Positions 42,987 through 51,400 of a stretch of 64,000 bases of DNA are shown here, one piece after another. Where the stretch lies: contig NC_016109.1 of the NCBI RefSeq assembly GCF_000269985.1, forward strand, positions 8,211,001-8,275,000. The letters run 5' to 3'. The notes below the pieces were generated by a model. The model was not told the origin of the DNA. It ran no database searches and worked only from the letters and a program-made list of their open reading frames with translations. The translations under genes were made by a program, and so were the position numbers. How positions within the stretch are numbered: position 1 is the stretch's first letter; the number at the start of each line of letters is the position of its first letter. Origin of the DNA: Kitasatospora setae KM-6054 (GTDB taxonomy: Bacteria > Actinomycetota > Actinomycetes > Streptomycetales > Streptomycetaceae).

Positions 42987-43574
42987 CTACTCGCCGGTGG
43001 CGCCGTCGATCCGCTCCCGGAGCAGGTCGGCGTGGCCGTTGTGGCGGGCGTACTCCTCGATCATGTGCACCAGGATCCAACGCAGCGTCACGTCGTTGCC
43101 GCGCCACCGGCTTGCGCCGACCGTGTCCAACGACACACTGGCGGCGGCCGAGCGGGCGAACGCCACCTCCGCCTGCCAGAGCGCGCTGTCGGTGACCGGG
43201 TCGGCCCCGTCCACCAGGTCGAAGTCGCCGTCCGGGAACTCCTCGGTCCAGTAGCCGCCGGCCGGATCCAGGGCCTGCCCGGCCAGCACCTTGCGGAACC
43301 AGTGGCGCTCCACCTCCGTCATGTGCCGCACCAGCCCGAGCAGCGACAGCGAGGACGGCGGACAGGCGCGCTCGCGCAGCTGATCGGGGGTCAACCCCTC
43401 GCACTTGAGGGCGAGCGTGGAGCGGTGGAAGTCCAGCCAGGCGCCGAGCATGGCCGCTTCGTCGGCGGCGAAGGGCGGGCTGACCCGATCGGTGCCGGTG
43501 CTCGCGGCAGTGCCGGTGCCCGTGCTCGTGCTCGTGCCCGTGTTCGCGTTCGCGTTCGAGGAGGTGTCCGTCAT
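42987..43574 (-). CDS. DinB-superfamily protein (DUF664-like)
   Basis: The 195-residue four-helix DinB/YfiT-fold protein has SLLGLVRHMTEVERHWFRKVL and VTLRWILVHMIEEYARHNGHADLLRERIDG, supplying His residues of the metal site. The first 30 residues are an Asn/Thr/Ser/Gly repeat (NANANTGTSTSTGTGT) from hexanucleotide repeats and are probably disordered. Possibly mycothiol- or thiol-dependent; substrate unknown. Confidence 0.85.
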   Translation of the reverse strand: MTDTSSNANANTGTSTSTGTGTAASTGTDRVSPPFAADEAAMLGAWLDFHRSTLALKCEGLTPDQLRERACPPSSLSLLGLVRHMTEVERHWFRKVLAGQALDPAGGYWTEEFPDGDFDLVDGADPVTDSALWQAEVAFARSAAASVSLDTVGASRWRGNDVTLRWILVHMIEEYARHNGHADLLRERIDGATGE

Positions 43575-43710
43575 GCGGACATGGTGGGGCAGAACGGATC
43601 GGATGGGCGAGTCCTTTTCGGGCCGAGGGCGCTCGGGCGGACCGGAAGCGGCGGTTGCCGTGGTAGGAAGAGCCGACCATCGGCGCGGTGGGACGGGGAG
43701 GGGCACGGAC

Positions 43711-44079
43711 GTGCGCAAGGCGGTGACGGGGACGCAGCTGATGCTGCGCCTGCTGCTCGAACTGGCCTCGCTGGTCGCGCTGGCGATCGGCGGCTACCGG
43801 GCCTGGCCGGACGGCCCGGTAGCGCTGCGGGTGCTGCTCGCGCCGGCCCTGCCGGCCCTGGCGATCGTGCTGTGGGGCCGCTACGCGGCGCCCCGGCGGC
43901 CGGTGCGCGACTCGCCGGCGCTCTGGTACGGAGTGCAACTGCTGGTCTGGGGCGGCGCGGTCGCGCTGCTCGCGGTCGGCGGCTACCCCGGCTGGGCACT
44001 CGGCCTCGGCGCCGTGATGGCCGTCAACACGGTGGCGCTGCGGTCCCTCGGCGAGTGGTCGCCCGCGATCGAGCGCTAG
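43711..44079 (+). CDS. YrdB-like small membrane protein (DUF2568-like)
   Basis: The 122-residue protein has four hydrophobic helices (LLLELASLVALAIGGYRAW, VLLAPALPALAIVLWGRYAAPR). It matches the YrdB/DUF2568 pattern including WGRYAAPRRPV. GTG start after GGGGAGGGG. Function unknown. Confidence 0.8.
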   Translation: MRKAVTGTQLMLRLLLELASLVALAIGGYRAWPDGPVALRVLLAPALPALAIVLWGRYAAPRRPVRDSPALWYGVQLLVWGGAVALLAVGGYPGWALGLGAVMAVNTVALRSLGEWSPAIER

Positions 44080-44153
44080 GACGGTCCGGCCCGGCCCCGG
44101 TTCCGGTCCCGTCGAGCTGTGCGTCGCGGGCCGTGGGCGGGGGCGGGGCGCGG

Positions 44154-44966
44154 TCAGGTGGAGCGGCGCGGGCGGGCGCGCCACAGCTTGACGGCGCTGT
44201 ACACGCACATCGCGACGATCACCGCGGCGGAGAGCAGGAACGTCGGCGAGGTCGGCGAACCCGCGCTCGCCCCCGCCACCACGTACGCGGTGGTGCTCGG
44301 CAGGACGCCGAGCGCGGTGCCCGCCAGGTAGGGCCAGAACCCGACGCCGGAGAACGCGCACGCGAAGTTGCCGGCCTGGAACGGCGCCCCCGGGAACAGC
44401 CGGACCAGCAGCACGCTGCGGAACCCCCGCTCGGACAGGCGGCGGTCGATCTCCGTCAACACCCTGCCGCGCACCAGCGGCCGCAGCGCCTCGCGCCCCA
44501 GCGAACGCCCCAGGGCGAACGTCGCCGCCGCGCCGACCACCGACCCCGCGACCGCCAGCGGCACGCCCCCCAGCGAACCGAACAGCAGCCCCATCCCCGC
44601 GTTCAGCGCCGGACGGGGCAGGAATACCAGCGTGCCGAAGGCGTACGCGAGGAGCGCGACCGGGACCCGCCACGGCCCCGAAGCGGTCGACAGCACGGCG
44701 GACGGATCCCACAGCAGCAGCGAGGCCGAAGCGGCGGCGAGCAGGGCGAACAGCGCGCCGAGCCGGAGCAGCGCCCCGCGACCCGGACGGCGCCCCGGCG
44801 GCCGGGCCCCGCCGACCGGGGCCTCGGGACCGACGGGCGGCACGGACGTCGCGGAGGCCAGGGACGCCACGGAGACTGTGGCGGCCTCGGCGGGGGTGTC
44901 CGGGACGGTCATGGCGGCCGAGGCGGCCGAGGTGACGGGCGCGGGCGGGGGCTGCGGGGCGGACAC
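44154..44966 (-). CDS. TVP38/TMEM64 (DedA/SNARE-associated) membrane protein
   Basis: The 270-residue protein has a disordered Ala/Pro/Val-rich N-terminus to about 65, then five or six helices with the family motif FLPRPALNAGMGLLFGSLGG, GRSLGREALRPLVRGR and RLFPGAPFQAGNFACAFSGV. The family acts in lipid scrambling or membrane homeostasis. Confidence 0.88.
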   Translation of the reverse strand: MSAPQPPPAPVTSAASAAMTVPDTPAEAATVSVASLASATSVPPVGPEAPVGGARPPGRRPGRGALLRLGALFALLAAASASLLLWDPSAVLSTASGPWRVPVALLAYAFGTLVFLPRPALNAGMGLLFGSLGGVPLAVAGSVVGAAATFALGRSLGREALRPLVRGRVLTEIDRRLSERGFRSVLLVRLFPGAPFQAGNFACAFSGVGFWPYLAGTALGVLPSTTAYVVAGASAGSPTSPTFLLSAAVIVAMCVYSAVKLWRARPRRST

Positions 44967-45026
44967 CCGGGGAGCTTAACCGGTCGTCCGCCGTCCCCAC
45001 CCGCCCGGGGGTGCGGGCGGTGCGGT

Positions 45027-45929
45027 TCAGGAAGCGGGGCGGCGCAGCCGCTTGAGCAGGGCGATGTCGGCCGCGTGGCGGGCGCCCTCGATCCGGTCGG
45101 GGTCGTGGCGGCCGTCCGGGGTCTCGATGATCAGCGGGACGCCGGCGGTCGCGGGGTGCGCGAGCAGCGCCGCGAACGCGGCCGTGCCGATGTGGCCGGC
45201 GCCGATGTTCTCGTGGCGGTCCTTGCGGGCACCCGTGACGTCCTGCGAGTCGTTGGCGTGGATCAGTCGCAGCCGTCCGGGGCCGACCGCCCGGTGCAGG
45301 GCGTCGAAGAGCTCGTCGACCCCGCCCGGTGCGGCCAGGTCGTGGCCGGCCGCGAAGGCGTGGCAGGTGTCCAGGCAGACGCCGACCAGCGGGTGGTGCT
45401 CCAGGGCGTCCAGGTAGGCCGCCAGGTCGTCCATCCGGGAGCAGAGCGAGCTGCCCTGCCCGGCGGTGGGCTCCAGCAGCAGCCACGGGGCGTCGGCGCC
45501 GTACCGGTCGAGGCCGTCCAGGATCGGCAGCACCTGGGCCCGGACCTGGGCGAGCGCCTCCGCGCGGGTGCCGCAGAGCGCGGACCCGGTGTGCACGACC
45601 GCGCCGAGAGCGCCGATCGCCGCCGAGCGGTGCAGTGAGTGGGTCAGCGACTCGGCGGACTTCTCCCGGGTCGCGGCCGAGTCGGAGCCGAAGTTGATCA
45701 GGTACGGCGCGTGCACGTACGCCGGAACGCCCCGCTCGGTGCAGGCCGTCCGGAAGGCCAGGTCCTGAGCGGGGTTCCCGGCCGGAGTCGCCCACCCGCG
45801 CGGGTTGGCGACGAACACCTGCACCGCCTCCGCCCCGACCTTCTCGGCGTAGGCCAGCCCCGTCCCGGCCAGCCCCCTCCCGGCGACGGGGACATGGGCA
45901 CCGATCGGGTTGCGCGGGGCGGAATCCAT
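45027..45929 (-). CDS. nfo: Endonuclease IV (AP endonuclease), Nfo
   Basis: The 300-residue TIM-barrel zinc AP endonuclease has IGAHVPVAGRGLA, VHAPYLINFGS, VVHTGSALCG, LLLEPTAGQGSSLC, VCLDTCHAFAAGHD, LIHANDSQDVTGARKDRHENIGAGHIG and LIIETPDGRHDPD, all metal-ligand positions of the family. It cleaves DNA at abasic sites in base-excision repair. No clear Shine-Dalgarno precedes ATG 45929. Confidence 0.95.
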   Translation of the reverse strand: MDSAPRNPIGAHVPVAGRGLAGTGLAYAEKVGAEAVQVFVANPRGWATPAGNPAQDLAFRTACTERGVPAYVHAPYLINFGSDSAATREKSAESLTHSLHRSAAIGALGAVVHTGSALCGTRAEALAQVRAQVLPILDGLDRYGADAPWLLLEPTAGQGSSLCSRMDDLAAYLDALEHHPLVGVCLDTCHAFAAGHDLAAPGGVDELFDALHRAVGPGRLRLIHANDSQDVTGARKDRHENIGAGHIGTAAFAALLAHPATAGVPLIIETPDGRHDPDRIEGARHAADIALLKRLRRPAS

Positions 45930-46092
45930 CTCAGGAGCATCGCACGGCAGGATGGAAGCGCAGATCACCGGGGCGGCGCGACGGGGGAGCGGGTGGGCCC
46001 GACGGCCGGTCGGCCGGTGTGATTGGTGTGCTGGTGGGCCGGTGGGCCGGTTGGGTCGGTTGGGCCGGGTCGGACGGAGGAGAGTCAGGCGG

Positions 46093-46737
46093 ATGGGCGA
46101 GTCACTGGCGCGGGCGCAGCGCGAGCACTGGGAGCGGACGTACCGCGCCCACCCCGGCATGTACGGCGAGCGGCCGTCGGAGTCGGCCGAGTACGCCGCG
46201 ACGGTGTTCCGCCCCGGCGGAACGGTACTGGAGCTCGGCGCCGGGCACGGGCGGGACGCCCTCTTCCTCGCCCGCTGCGGCTTCACGGTCGTCGCGGCGG
46301 ACTTCAGCCCCGTCGGCCTGGCCCAGCTCGCCGAACGGGCCGCCGCCGACGGGCTGGCAGTGCGCACGCTGGTCCAGGACGTCCGCGAGCCGCTGGGCCT
46401 GCCCGACGGATCGGTCGACGCGGTGTACGCGCACATGCTGTTCTGCATGGCCCTGTCCACGGCCGAGCTGGAAGCCCTGGTGGCCGAGGTCCGCCGGGTC
46501 CTGCGACCAGGCGGCACCCTGGTGTACACCGTCCGGCACACCGGCGACGCGCACTACGGGGCCGGGACGGGACACGGCGACGACATCTGGGAGCACGGCG
46601 GCTTCGCGGTGCACTTCTTTCCGGCGGAACTGGTCGACCGCCTGGCGACCGGCTGGACCCCGCCGCGGACCGAGCCGTTCGAGGAGGGGGACCTGCCGCG
46701 CCGGCTCTGGCGGGTGACCCAGCGGCGACCGGACTGA
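46093..46737 (+). CDS. Class I SAM-dependent methyltransferase
   Basis: The 214-residue methyltransferase has motif I VLELGAGHGRDALFLARCGF, motif II VVAADFSPVGL and a post-motif LPDGSVDAVYAHMLFCMAL. It resembles TehB/thiopurine-type small-molecule methyltransferases. ATG 46093 after GGCGGATG with AGGAGAG 10 bases upstream. Substrate unknown. Confidence 0.88.
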   Translation: MGESLARAQREHWERTYRAHPGMYGERPSESAEYAATVFRPGGTVLELGAGHGRDALFLARCGFTVVAADFSPVGLAQLAERAAADGLAVRTLVQDVREPLGLPDGSVDAVYAHMLFCMALSTAELEALVAEVRRVLRPGGTLVYTVRHTGDAHYGAGTGHGDDIWEHGGFAVHFFPAELVDRLATGWTPPRTEPFEEGDLPRRLWRVTQRRPD

Positions 46738-46839
46738 CGCCCTACCGCCGTCGAGCCGTCCAGTTGCAGGGCCCCGGGGCAGGCGAGGGGCCGCGGACCG
46801 CAGGGCAGCGGCGGCGGGTGGTTTCCGTCGCGGACGTGC

Positions 46840-46874
46840 CGAGGGGCGCGGGAGTGGATCTCCCGCGCCCCTCG
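46840..46874. terminator. Bidirectional hairpin terminator
   Basis: CGAGGGGCGCGGGAG (46840-46854) pairs perfectly with 46860-46874 around TGGAT, between the convergent methyltransferase and MFS genes. Confidence 0.88.
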
Positions 46875-46908
46875 ACGGACGTCCGCCCGCCCATGGTCCG
46901 GCCGTCCG

Positions 46909-48105
46909 TCAGTGGGTCGGCTCCAGGGAGCCGGAGGCCGCGACGGGGGAGCCGGTCGCGTTGCGGTGGCGCATCGCCGCCGCGGACGGGATCAGCGCGG
47001 CCGCCAGCAGCGTGACCGCGACGAAGGAGACCGTCAGCGAGCTGGCCTGGGCGATGCCGCCGACCACGGCCGGGGCCACCAGGCCGGAGGTGTAGGTGAT
47101 GGTGGCGACACCGGCGATGGACTGGCTCGGATTGCTGCCCGCCCGGCCCGCGGCGGCGAAGGCCAGCGGGACGACCACGGCGATGCCGATGCCGATCAGC
47201 GCGAAGCCCGGGATGGCCACGTACGGCGTGTCCGCGACCACCACCAGCAGGCCGCCGGTGGCGGCGACTACGCCGCTCAGGCGGACGGCGCGCACCGGGC
47301 CGAGCCGGCGGACCACCGCGTCACCGGCCAGTCGGGCCGCGGCCATGGTGGCGGAGAAGGCGGTGAAGCAGGCGGCGGCGAGGGAGGCGGAGGCGCCGGT
47401 GATGTCACGGAGGTAGACCCCGCTCCAGTCCATCGAGGCGCCCTCGGCGAACACCGCGCAGAATCCGACCAGGCCGATGACCAGGGCTTCCTTCGGGGGC
47501 AGCGCGAACCGCGGCGGGGCCTCCTCGCCCGCGGTCGGCCGGACGTCCAGGACTCCGCGGGACACCACCTGGGCGAGCACCGCCAGGATCGCCGCGGTCA
47601 CCGCGCACTGCAGGCGGGCGTCCACGTGCTGGTGGGCCGCCAGCACGCCGAACCCGGAGGCGACCAGGCCGCCGACGCTCCACATGCCGTGCAGGCCGGA
47701 CATGATCGACCGGCCGAGCCGCTCCTCGACCTCGACCCCCTGCGCGTTCATCGCGACGTCCGACATGCCGGCCGTCGCGCCGTAGAGGAACAGCGACAGG
47801 CAGAGCACCACCAGGTGCGGGGAGAGCGCGGGTAGCGCCAGGGCCAGGCACCACAGCGTCAGCAGGCCCTGCAACGCCGTCCGGGCGCCCAGGCGGTGCA
47901 CGATCCGGCCGGCCAGCGGCATCGCCACCGACGCGCCGATGGCCGGGAACACCAGCGCGAGCCCGAGCTGGCCGGGGCTCAGGTCGAGGTGGTCCTTGAT
48001 CCACGGGATGCGGGTGACGAAGGTGCCGGTGACGGCACCGTGAACGGCGAAGACCAGCGCCACGCTCACCCTGGCGCGCTGGACGTCCTTGAGAGTTCCG
48101 CCCAT
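46909..48105 (-). CDS. MFS transporter (FucP/YbjJ-like)
   Basis: The 398-residue 12-helix transporter has VFAVHGAVTGTFVTRIPWIKDHL, AGMSDVAMNAQGVEVEERLGRSIMSGLHGMWSVGGL and CAVFAEGASMDWSGVYL, motifs shared by the YbjJ/fucose-permease-like branch. ATG 48105 follows AAGGGGGA. It is divergent from a ROK sugar-type repressor with an operator between, so it is likely a sugar or sugar-derivative transporter under ROK control. Confidence 0.9.
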   Translation of the reverse strand: MGGTLKDVQRARVSVALVFAVHGAVTGTFVTRIPWIKDHLDLSPGQLGLALVFPAIGASVAMPLAGRIVHRLGARTALQGLLTLWCLALALPALSPHLVVLCLSLFLYGATAGMSDVAMNAQGVEVEERLGRSIMSGLHGMWSVGGLVASGFGVLAAHQHVDARLQCAVTAAILAVLAQVVSRGVLDVRPTAGEEAPPRFALPPKEALVIGLVGFCAVFAEGASMDWSGVYLRDITGASASLAAACFTAFSATMAAARLAGDAVVRRLGPVRAVRLSGVVAATGGLLVVVADTPYVAIPGFALIGIGIAVVVPLAFAAAGRAGSNPSQSIAGVATITYTSGLVAPAVVGGIAQASSLTVSFVAVTLLAAALIPSAAAMRHRNATGSPVAASGSLEPTH

Positions 48106-48142
48106 GCCGGGGTCCCCCTTGGGTCGATCGGATGGCAATAAA

Positions 48143-48165
48143 CTATCAGGGACCCTGCCTGATAG
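48143..48165. promoter_or_regulatory. ROK-repressor operator
   Basis: CTATCAGG (48143-48150) and CCTGATAG (48158-48165) are perfect inverted arms with a 7-base spacer, AT-richer than the surroundings. They sit 24 bases before the ROK start and 38 bases before the divergent MFS start. The position fits control of both genes. Confidence 0.75.
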
Positions 48166-48189
48166 AAACCTCTGGAAGGATGCAGGCTC

Positions 48190-49506
48190 ATGACGACCGC
48201 TCGCACCGCCACGCCGAGCACCGCCCGGGCCATCAACGACCGGCTTGCCCTCGACCTGCTGCTCGAACGGGGCCCGCTCACCGCATCCGACCTGCGCACG
48301 CTGACCGGGCTCTCCCGGCCCACCGTCGCCGATCTGCTCGAACGCCTCCAGCGCAGCGGCCTGGTCGCCCACGCCGGCGAGAGCGCCGCGCTGCGCCGGG
48401 GCCCCAACGCCAGGCTGTACGAGCTGGTCGGCGACCGCGCGCACCTCGCCGGCATCGACATCCGCTCCACCGGCGTCAGCCTGGTGGTCGCCGACCTGAC
48501 CGGCCGGACCCTCGGCACGGCCACCATCGCGGCCCCCGCACCCACCACCGCCCCCGGCACGGGAGACGGTGGTGGGGCGGACGCTGCCGGGGCGGGGGAC
48601 GGCGACCTGCTGGTCGAACGGACCGTCGAAGCGCTGCTCGCCACCGCGGCCGAGGCCGGCGCCGGCGAACTCCACACCGTGGCCGTCGGCGCCCCGGGCC
48701 TGGTCGACCCGGCGACCGGTGCGCTCAACAACTCCGGCAAGCTGCCCGAATGGCACACCAAGCTGCTCGCTGCGCTCCGGGCCCGCCCCGGAACCGAGGT
48801 GATCCTTGAGAACGAGGTGAACCTCGCCGGGATCGCCGAGCACCGCATCGGCGCGGCCCAGGGCAGGCGGGACTTCGCACTGATCTGGCTGGGACACGGC
48901 GTCGGCGCCTCCGTGGTGCTGGACGGCCGCCTGCGCCGCGGGGCCTCCGGCGGCACCGGCGAGATCGGATTCCTGCCCGTCCCCGGAACCGCCGGACTGC
49001 CGGACTCCACGAAGTGCGACGGCGGCTTCCACTCCATGGTGTCGAGCGCGGCCATCTGCGAACTCGCCGCCCGCCACGGGCTCACCTCCGAGCCCGGCAC
49101 CGGAAGCGGGCACGACTGCGAGGCATCCGGTGACGAGCGCGGTGAAGAGCGCGGTGAAGAGCACGGTGAATGGCTCGGCGAAGGGCGGGAGCCCATGGCC
49201 GAGGCCGTGGTGCGGCGGGCTGTCGAGACCGGCGCCGACGGCTTTCTGGACGAACTGGCCCTGCGGATCGCCGTCGGCGCCTCCGCGATCTGCGTCGTAC
49301 TGGACCCGGGGTGCGTGGTGCTGGGCGGCGAGATCGGGCAGGCGGGCGGCCCGGAACTGGCCGACCGGGTCGAACGGCACCTCGCCCGGCTGTCCCCGCT
49401 CGCCACCGAGGTGCGGGCCGGCACCGCGGGCGGCGGCGCTGTGCTGGCGGGCGCGGTCCTGACCGCCGGGGACGCGGTACGGCGGGAGCTGTTCGGCGGC
49501 GAGTGA
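48190..49506 (+). CDS. ROK-family transcriptional regulator
   Basis: The 438-residue protein has an N-terminal winged HTH (residues 15-70; NDRLALDLLLERGPLTASDLRTLTGLSRPTVADLLERL) and a ROK sugar-kinase-like domain (LAGIDIRSTGVSLVVADLTG, VAVGAPGLVDPATGALNNSG, ENEVNLAGIAEHRIGAAQG, GTGEIGFLP). The usual C-x-C-G-x2-G-C zinc motif is absent (only TKCDGGFHS). An acidic Gly/Glu/Arg repeat of about 25 residues (DERGEERGEEHGEW) interrupts the C-terminal half. It is probably a sugar-responsive repressor of the divergent MFS. Confidence 0.9.
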   Translation: MTTARTATPSTARAINDRLALDLLLERGPLTASDLRTLTGLSRPTVADLLERLQRSGLVAHAGESAALRRGPNARLYELVGDRAHLAGIDIRSTGVSLVVADLTGRTLGTATIAAPAPTTAPGTGDGGGADAAGAGDGDLLVERTVEALLATAAEAGAGELHTVAVGAPGLVDPATGALNNSGKLPEWHTKLLAALRARPGTEVILENEVNLAGIAEHRIGAAQGRRDFALIWLGHGVGASVVLDGRLRRGASGGTGEIGFLPVPGTAGLPDSTKCDGGFHSMVSSAAICELAARHGLTSEPGTGSGHDCEASGDERGEERGEEHGEWLGEGREPMAEAVVRRAVETGADGFLDELALRIAVGASAICVVLDPGCVVLGGEIGQAGGPELADRVERHLARLSPLATEVRAGTAGGGAVLAGAVLTAGDAVRRELFGGE

Positions 49507-49525
49507 GACCACCCCTGGGGTGGTC
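49507..49525 (+). terminator. Hairpin terminator after ROK gene
   Basis: GACCACCCC and GGGGTGGTC are perfect 9-base arms separated by one T, starting one base after the stop codon. Confidence 0.65.
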
Positions 49526-49791
49526 CGTCGTACCGAGGTCCGACCCGGCGCTGTTCGCCCCGCCGTCGGACGCCCCTACCCCGTCCGTCCTGGTGGTCGA
49601 GTACCCCACCGCGCACCGCGATCGGGCCCGTGTGCCACCGGTGGGGGCCGAATCGGCTCGCGCCCGCCCGTCGGTGCCGCCTCACCGCAGCGGATGGTGG
49701 GGTGTGCGTGGGGAGGGGCGCCGGTACGGCAGGATGGCGGGGGCTGCCAGTTCCGCCAGTTCCGTCCTCGAAACGCCCCGGAGTCGCATCG

Positions 49792-50205
49792 ATGGTCATG
49801 TCCGACCGACCCGTCCACCCGTACCGCATCGGCGAGGCCGCCTCGATGCTGGGGGTGAGCGCCGACACCATGCGGCGGTGGGTGGACGCGGGCCGGCTGC
49901 CGGCGATGCGTGACGAGCACGGCCACCGGATCATCGCCGGGGCGGAACTCGCGGCGTTCGCACGGGAGCTGGCGCGGCCGGAGAACGGTGAGGTGGAGGG
50001 GCGCTCCTCGGCCCGGAACCGGTTCCCCGGGATCGTGACCGCGGTCGTCCTCGGAGACGTCGCCGCCCAGGTGGAGATCCAGGCCGGTCCGTTCCGGGTG
50101 GTTTCCCTGATCAGCCGAGACTCGGCCGAGGAACTCGGCCTCGTCCCCGGAGCGCCAGCGACCGCGGTGATCAAGTCGACCAACGTGGTCGTCGAGCGGC
50201 GCTGA
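49792..50205 (+). CDS. HTH-TOBE domain molybdate-type regulator
   Basis: The 137-residue protein has an N-terminal MerR-like HTH (HPYRIGEAASMLGVSADTMRRWVDAGRLPAMRDEHGHRIIAGAELA) joined to a TOBE domain (RNRFPGIVTAVVLGDVAAQVEIQAG ... AVIKSTNVVVERR). This is the standard small molybdenum-binding-type regulator layout. No mod transport genes are adjacent. ATG 49792 with CGGAG 8 bases upstream; ATG 49798 is an alternative. Confidence 0.88.
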   Translation: MVMSDRPVHPYRIGEAASMLGVSADTMRRWVDAGRLPAMRDEHGHRIIAGAELAAFARELARPENGEVEGRSSARNRFPGIVTAVVLGDVAAQVEIQAGPFRVVSLISRDSAEELGLVPGAPATAVIKSTNVVVERR

Positions 50206-50414
50206 GACCGGACCGGGCCGCACGGAGCTCCCCGCCCTTCCGGCCCCGGCCCCGGCCCCGTGTCGGTCGGGGTCGGTACGGGGTTGTCCGGTTGGTACCG
50301 GTGGCCGGGAGCGGACCGCGAACTGACGCCGCCTAGGATGCGGGGGTCTGCGGTCGACCGGTGGTGGGGCGGCCAGTGCTGTGAGTGTTCCGACCGTGCG
50401 AGAGGACGATTCCG

Positions 50415-51116
50415 TTGAAGAGCCGCGTGCGCGCCGTTGCCCACCGTGGTGACCCGTACCTGCACCGCGAGAACACCCTGCCGGCGGTCAGCGCGGCCCT
50501 CGCCGCGGGAGCCGACGCCGTCGAGGTCGACGTCCAGCTGACCCGCGACGAGGTGCCCGTCCTGCTCCACGACCGCACCCTCGAACGCCTCTGGGGCGAC
50601 CAACGCCAGATCGGCCGCGTGACGCTCGACGAGCTGGCGGAAGTGGCCTCCCCGGGGCTCCGGATCCCCACTCTCGCCGAGGCGCTGCAGGCCGTCGCCG
50701 CCACCGAAGGTGCCCGGCTGATGATCGACCTGGACGACAGCGGCCCGGCCGCCGCCACCTGGCAGGCCGTCAGCGACCTGGGAATGGCGGACCGCGTCGC
50801 CTTCTGCGGTCCGGTCGTGGCCATGCTCGCCGTCCGCGAACTGGACGCCGACGCGGAGATCTCCCTGACCTGGAACCGCCTCCAACTGCCGAAGCAGCGA
50901 CTGCTCGCCGAACTGGGCCCCAGCTACCTCAACCCGCCCTTCGGACTGGTCGACGAACGGCTGGTGGCCTCCGTCCACGACGCCGGCCTGGGCCTGGCGA
51001 CCTGGACCGTGGACCTGCGCCGCACCATGCGGCGGATGCTCGCCCTCGGCGTCGACTCGCTGACCTCCAACCGGATCACCCTGCTGCGCCGCACGATCGA
51101 CCAGCACCGGCCCTGA
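50415..51116 (+). CDS. Glycerophosphodiester phosphodiesterase
   Basis: The 233-residue GDPD TIM barrel has AVAHRGDPYLHRENTLPA (catalytic His and Glu), GADAVEVDVQLTRDEVPVLLHDRTL, and a C-terminal LATWTVD. It hydrolyses glycerophosphodiesters to glycerol-3-phosphate and an alcohol. The likely start is TTG at 50415, 8 bases after GAGAGGA. There is no signal peptide, so it is cytosolic. Confidence 0.9.
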   Translation: MKSRVRAVAHRGDPYLHRENTLPAVSAALAAGADAVEVDVQLTRDEVPVLLHDRTLERLWGDQRQIGRVTLDELAEVASPGLRIPTLAEALQAVAATEGARLMIDLDDSGPAAATWQAVSDLGMADRVAFCGPVVAMLAVRELDADAEISLTWNRLQLPKQRLLAELGPSYLNPPFGLVDERLVASVHDAGLGLATWTVDLRRTMRRMLALGVDSLTSNRITLLRRTIDQHRP

Positions 51117-51400
51117 CCCGCCGACAGCGCGACCCGCGCCCGGCCGAGCACCGTCGGCCGGGCGATCGACGCCCAGGCCCCAGGCGTCGAGGCCGTTGGC
51201 GCCGCAGCCCGGACACCGGTCGGTGCGGGGGCGGCTGGGGGTGTCCGCCCCGGATGCCGCTACCCCCGCCGCCGCCGCCGCGGACGGCCCGGGGCGGCAG
51301 CCCGCCGTGGCGCGCCGCGCCGTCAGCTCCTGCCAGTCGATGTGACCGCGGTCTGTTGAAATTGGACGATCATGGCGACGCATTGGCTGCGGAGGTGGCG

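Noticed and set aside
46005..46075. GGCCGGT-type repeats as a regulatory array
   Set aside because: Short, degenerate and in a GC-rich leader; no regular spacing.
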